In this document: positions 60,475-60,492 of the stretch, in pieces
How the letters are laid out: each line of letters opens with the position of its first letter
How positions within the stretch are numbered: position 1 is the stretch's first letter
Origin: Mesorhizobium sp. ORS 3359
GTDB taxonomy: Bacteria > Pseudomonadota > Alphaproteobacteria > Rhizobiales > Rhizobiaceae
Assembly (NCBI GenBank): GCA_000824845.1
Contig: CCNC01000063.1
Coordinates: forward strand, 1 to 60,492
Direction of reading: 5' to 3'
DNA length: 60,492 nt
Notes under the pieces: generated by a model
Databases searched by the model: none
The model's input: the letters and a program-made list of their open reading frames with translations, nothing else
Told to the model about the DNA's origin: nothing
Position numbers and translations under genes: made by a program

Positions 60475-60492
60475 AGCGGGATGAAAATGTTT

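Overview
The window is a chromosomal segment of a GC-rich alphaproteobacterium of the order Hyphomicrobiales (Rhizobiales), most likely Mesorhizobium or a close relative. This is inferred from gene order (ldtR/ldtP - glyA - nrdR - ribD - ribE - ribH - nusB; DUF177 - plsX - fabH - ihfA - merR), the alphaproteobacterial families present (Bpt leucyltransferase, CBP3-type chaperone, DUF6894, DUF6163, DUF930, K+-insensitive H+-pyrophosphatase) and a family of rhizobial palindromic repeats. I found no rRNA, tRNA, CRISPR array, insertion sequence or prophage. Most of the window is ordinary core genome with short accessory stretches.

Layout. 0.1-8.2 kb: membrane permeases (AI-2E, DMT), bpt, RDD protein, an ICMT-like membrane methyltransferase, soluble transhydrogenase sthA, an alpha/beta hydrolase and an OpgC-type acyltransferase. 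8.2-9.9 kb: a LacI-type repressor divergent from two tandem paralogous small proteins (47 and 45 aa), each with its own promoter and a 14-bp palindromic operator. 9.9-23 kb: DUF423, an MFS exporter with divergent GntR regulator, GT90 glycosyltransferase, aldo/keto reductase, PPK2, DHFR-like protein, PHA depolymerase, GST, hemB, DUF2066, a second ICMT-like protein, 3-hydroxyisobutyryl-CoA hydrolase and DUF6163. 23-27.3 kb: ldtR and its presumed target, a Tat-exported L,D-transpeptidase, separated by about 1.5 kb of accessory DNA, then a LuxR-type regulator. 27.3-34.8 kb: a probable small RNA or leader ending in a strong terminator, then glyA, a secreted protein and the nrdR-ribD-ribE-(antitoxin-like ORF)-ribH-nusB-MFS run. 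34.9-41.2 kb: a complete yehZYXW-type osmoprotectant ABC transporter and hppA. 41.2-46 kb: a large hybrid histidine kinase and a glycosyltransferase/sugar-epimerase pair. 46-54.2 kb: bamE, CBP3 chaperone, DUF177, plsX, fabH, ihfA, a MerR regulator, small envelope and secreted proteins, a small HTH protein and a YbaK deacylase. 54.3-60.5 kb: a four-gene operon (SAF-domain oxidoreductase, 2-oxoacid dehydrogenase E1 alpha, E1 beta, E2) and a TonB-like DUF930 protein.

Three points stand out. First, the LacI/small-protein module at 9.33-9.85 kb is a compact autoregulated unit in which promoter, operator and small ORF have been duplicated together; I cannot name the proteins. Second, the E2 gene carries two in-frame copies of a palindromic repeat, one in each interdomain linker; related copies lie between genes at 15.6 and 19.8 kb. 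Third, structured DNA with a 16-bp hairpin and T6 lies upstream of glyA, where no gene on that strand needs a terminator. Several further palindromic operators (GntR/MFS, DHFR-like gene, ldtR) are recorded below.
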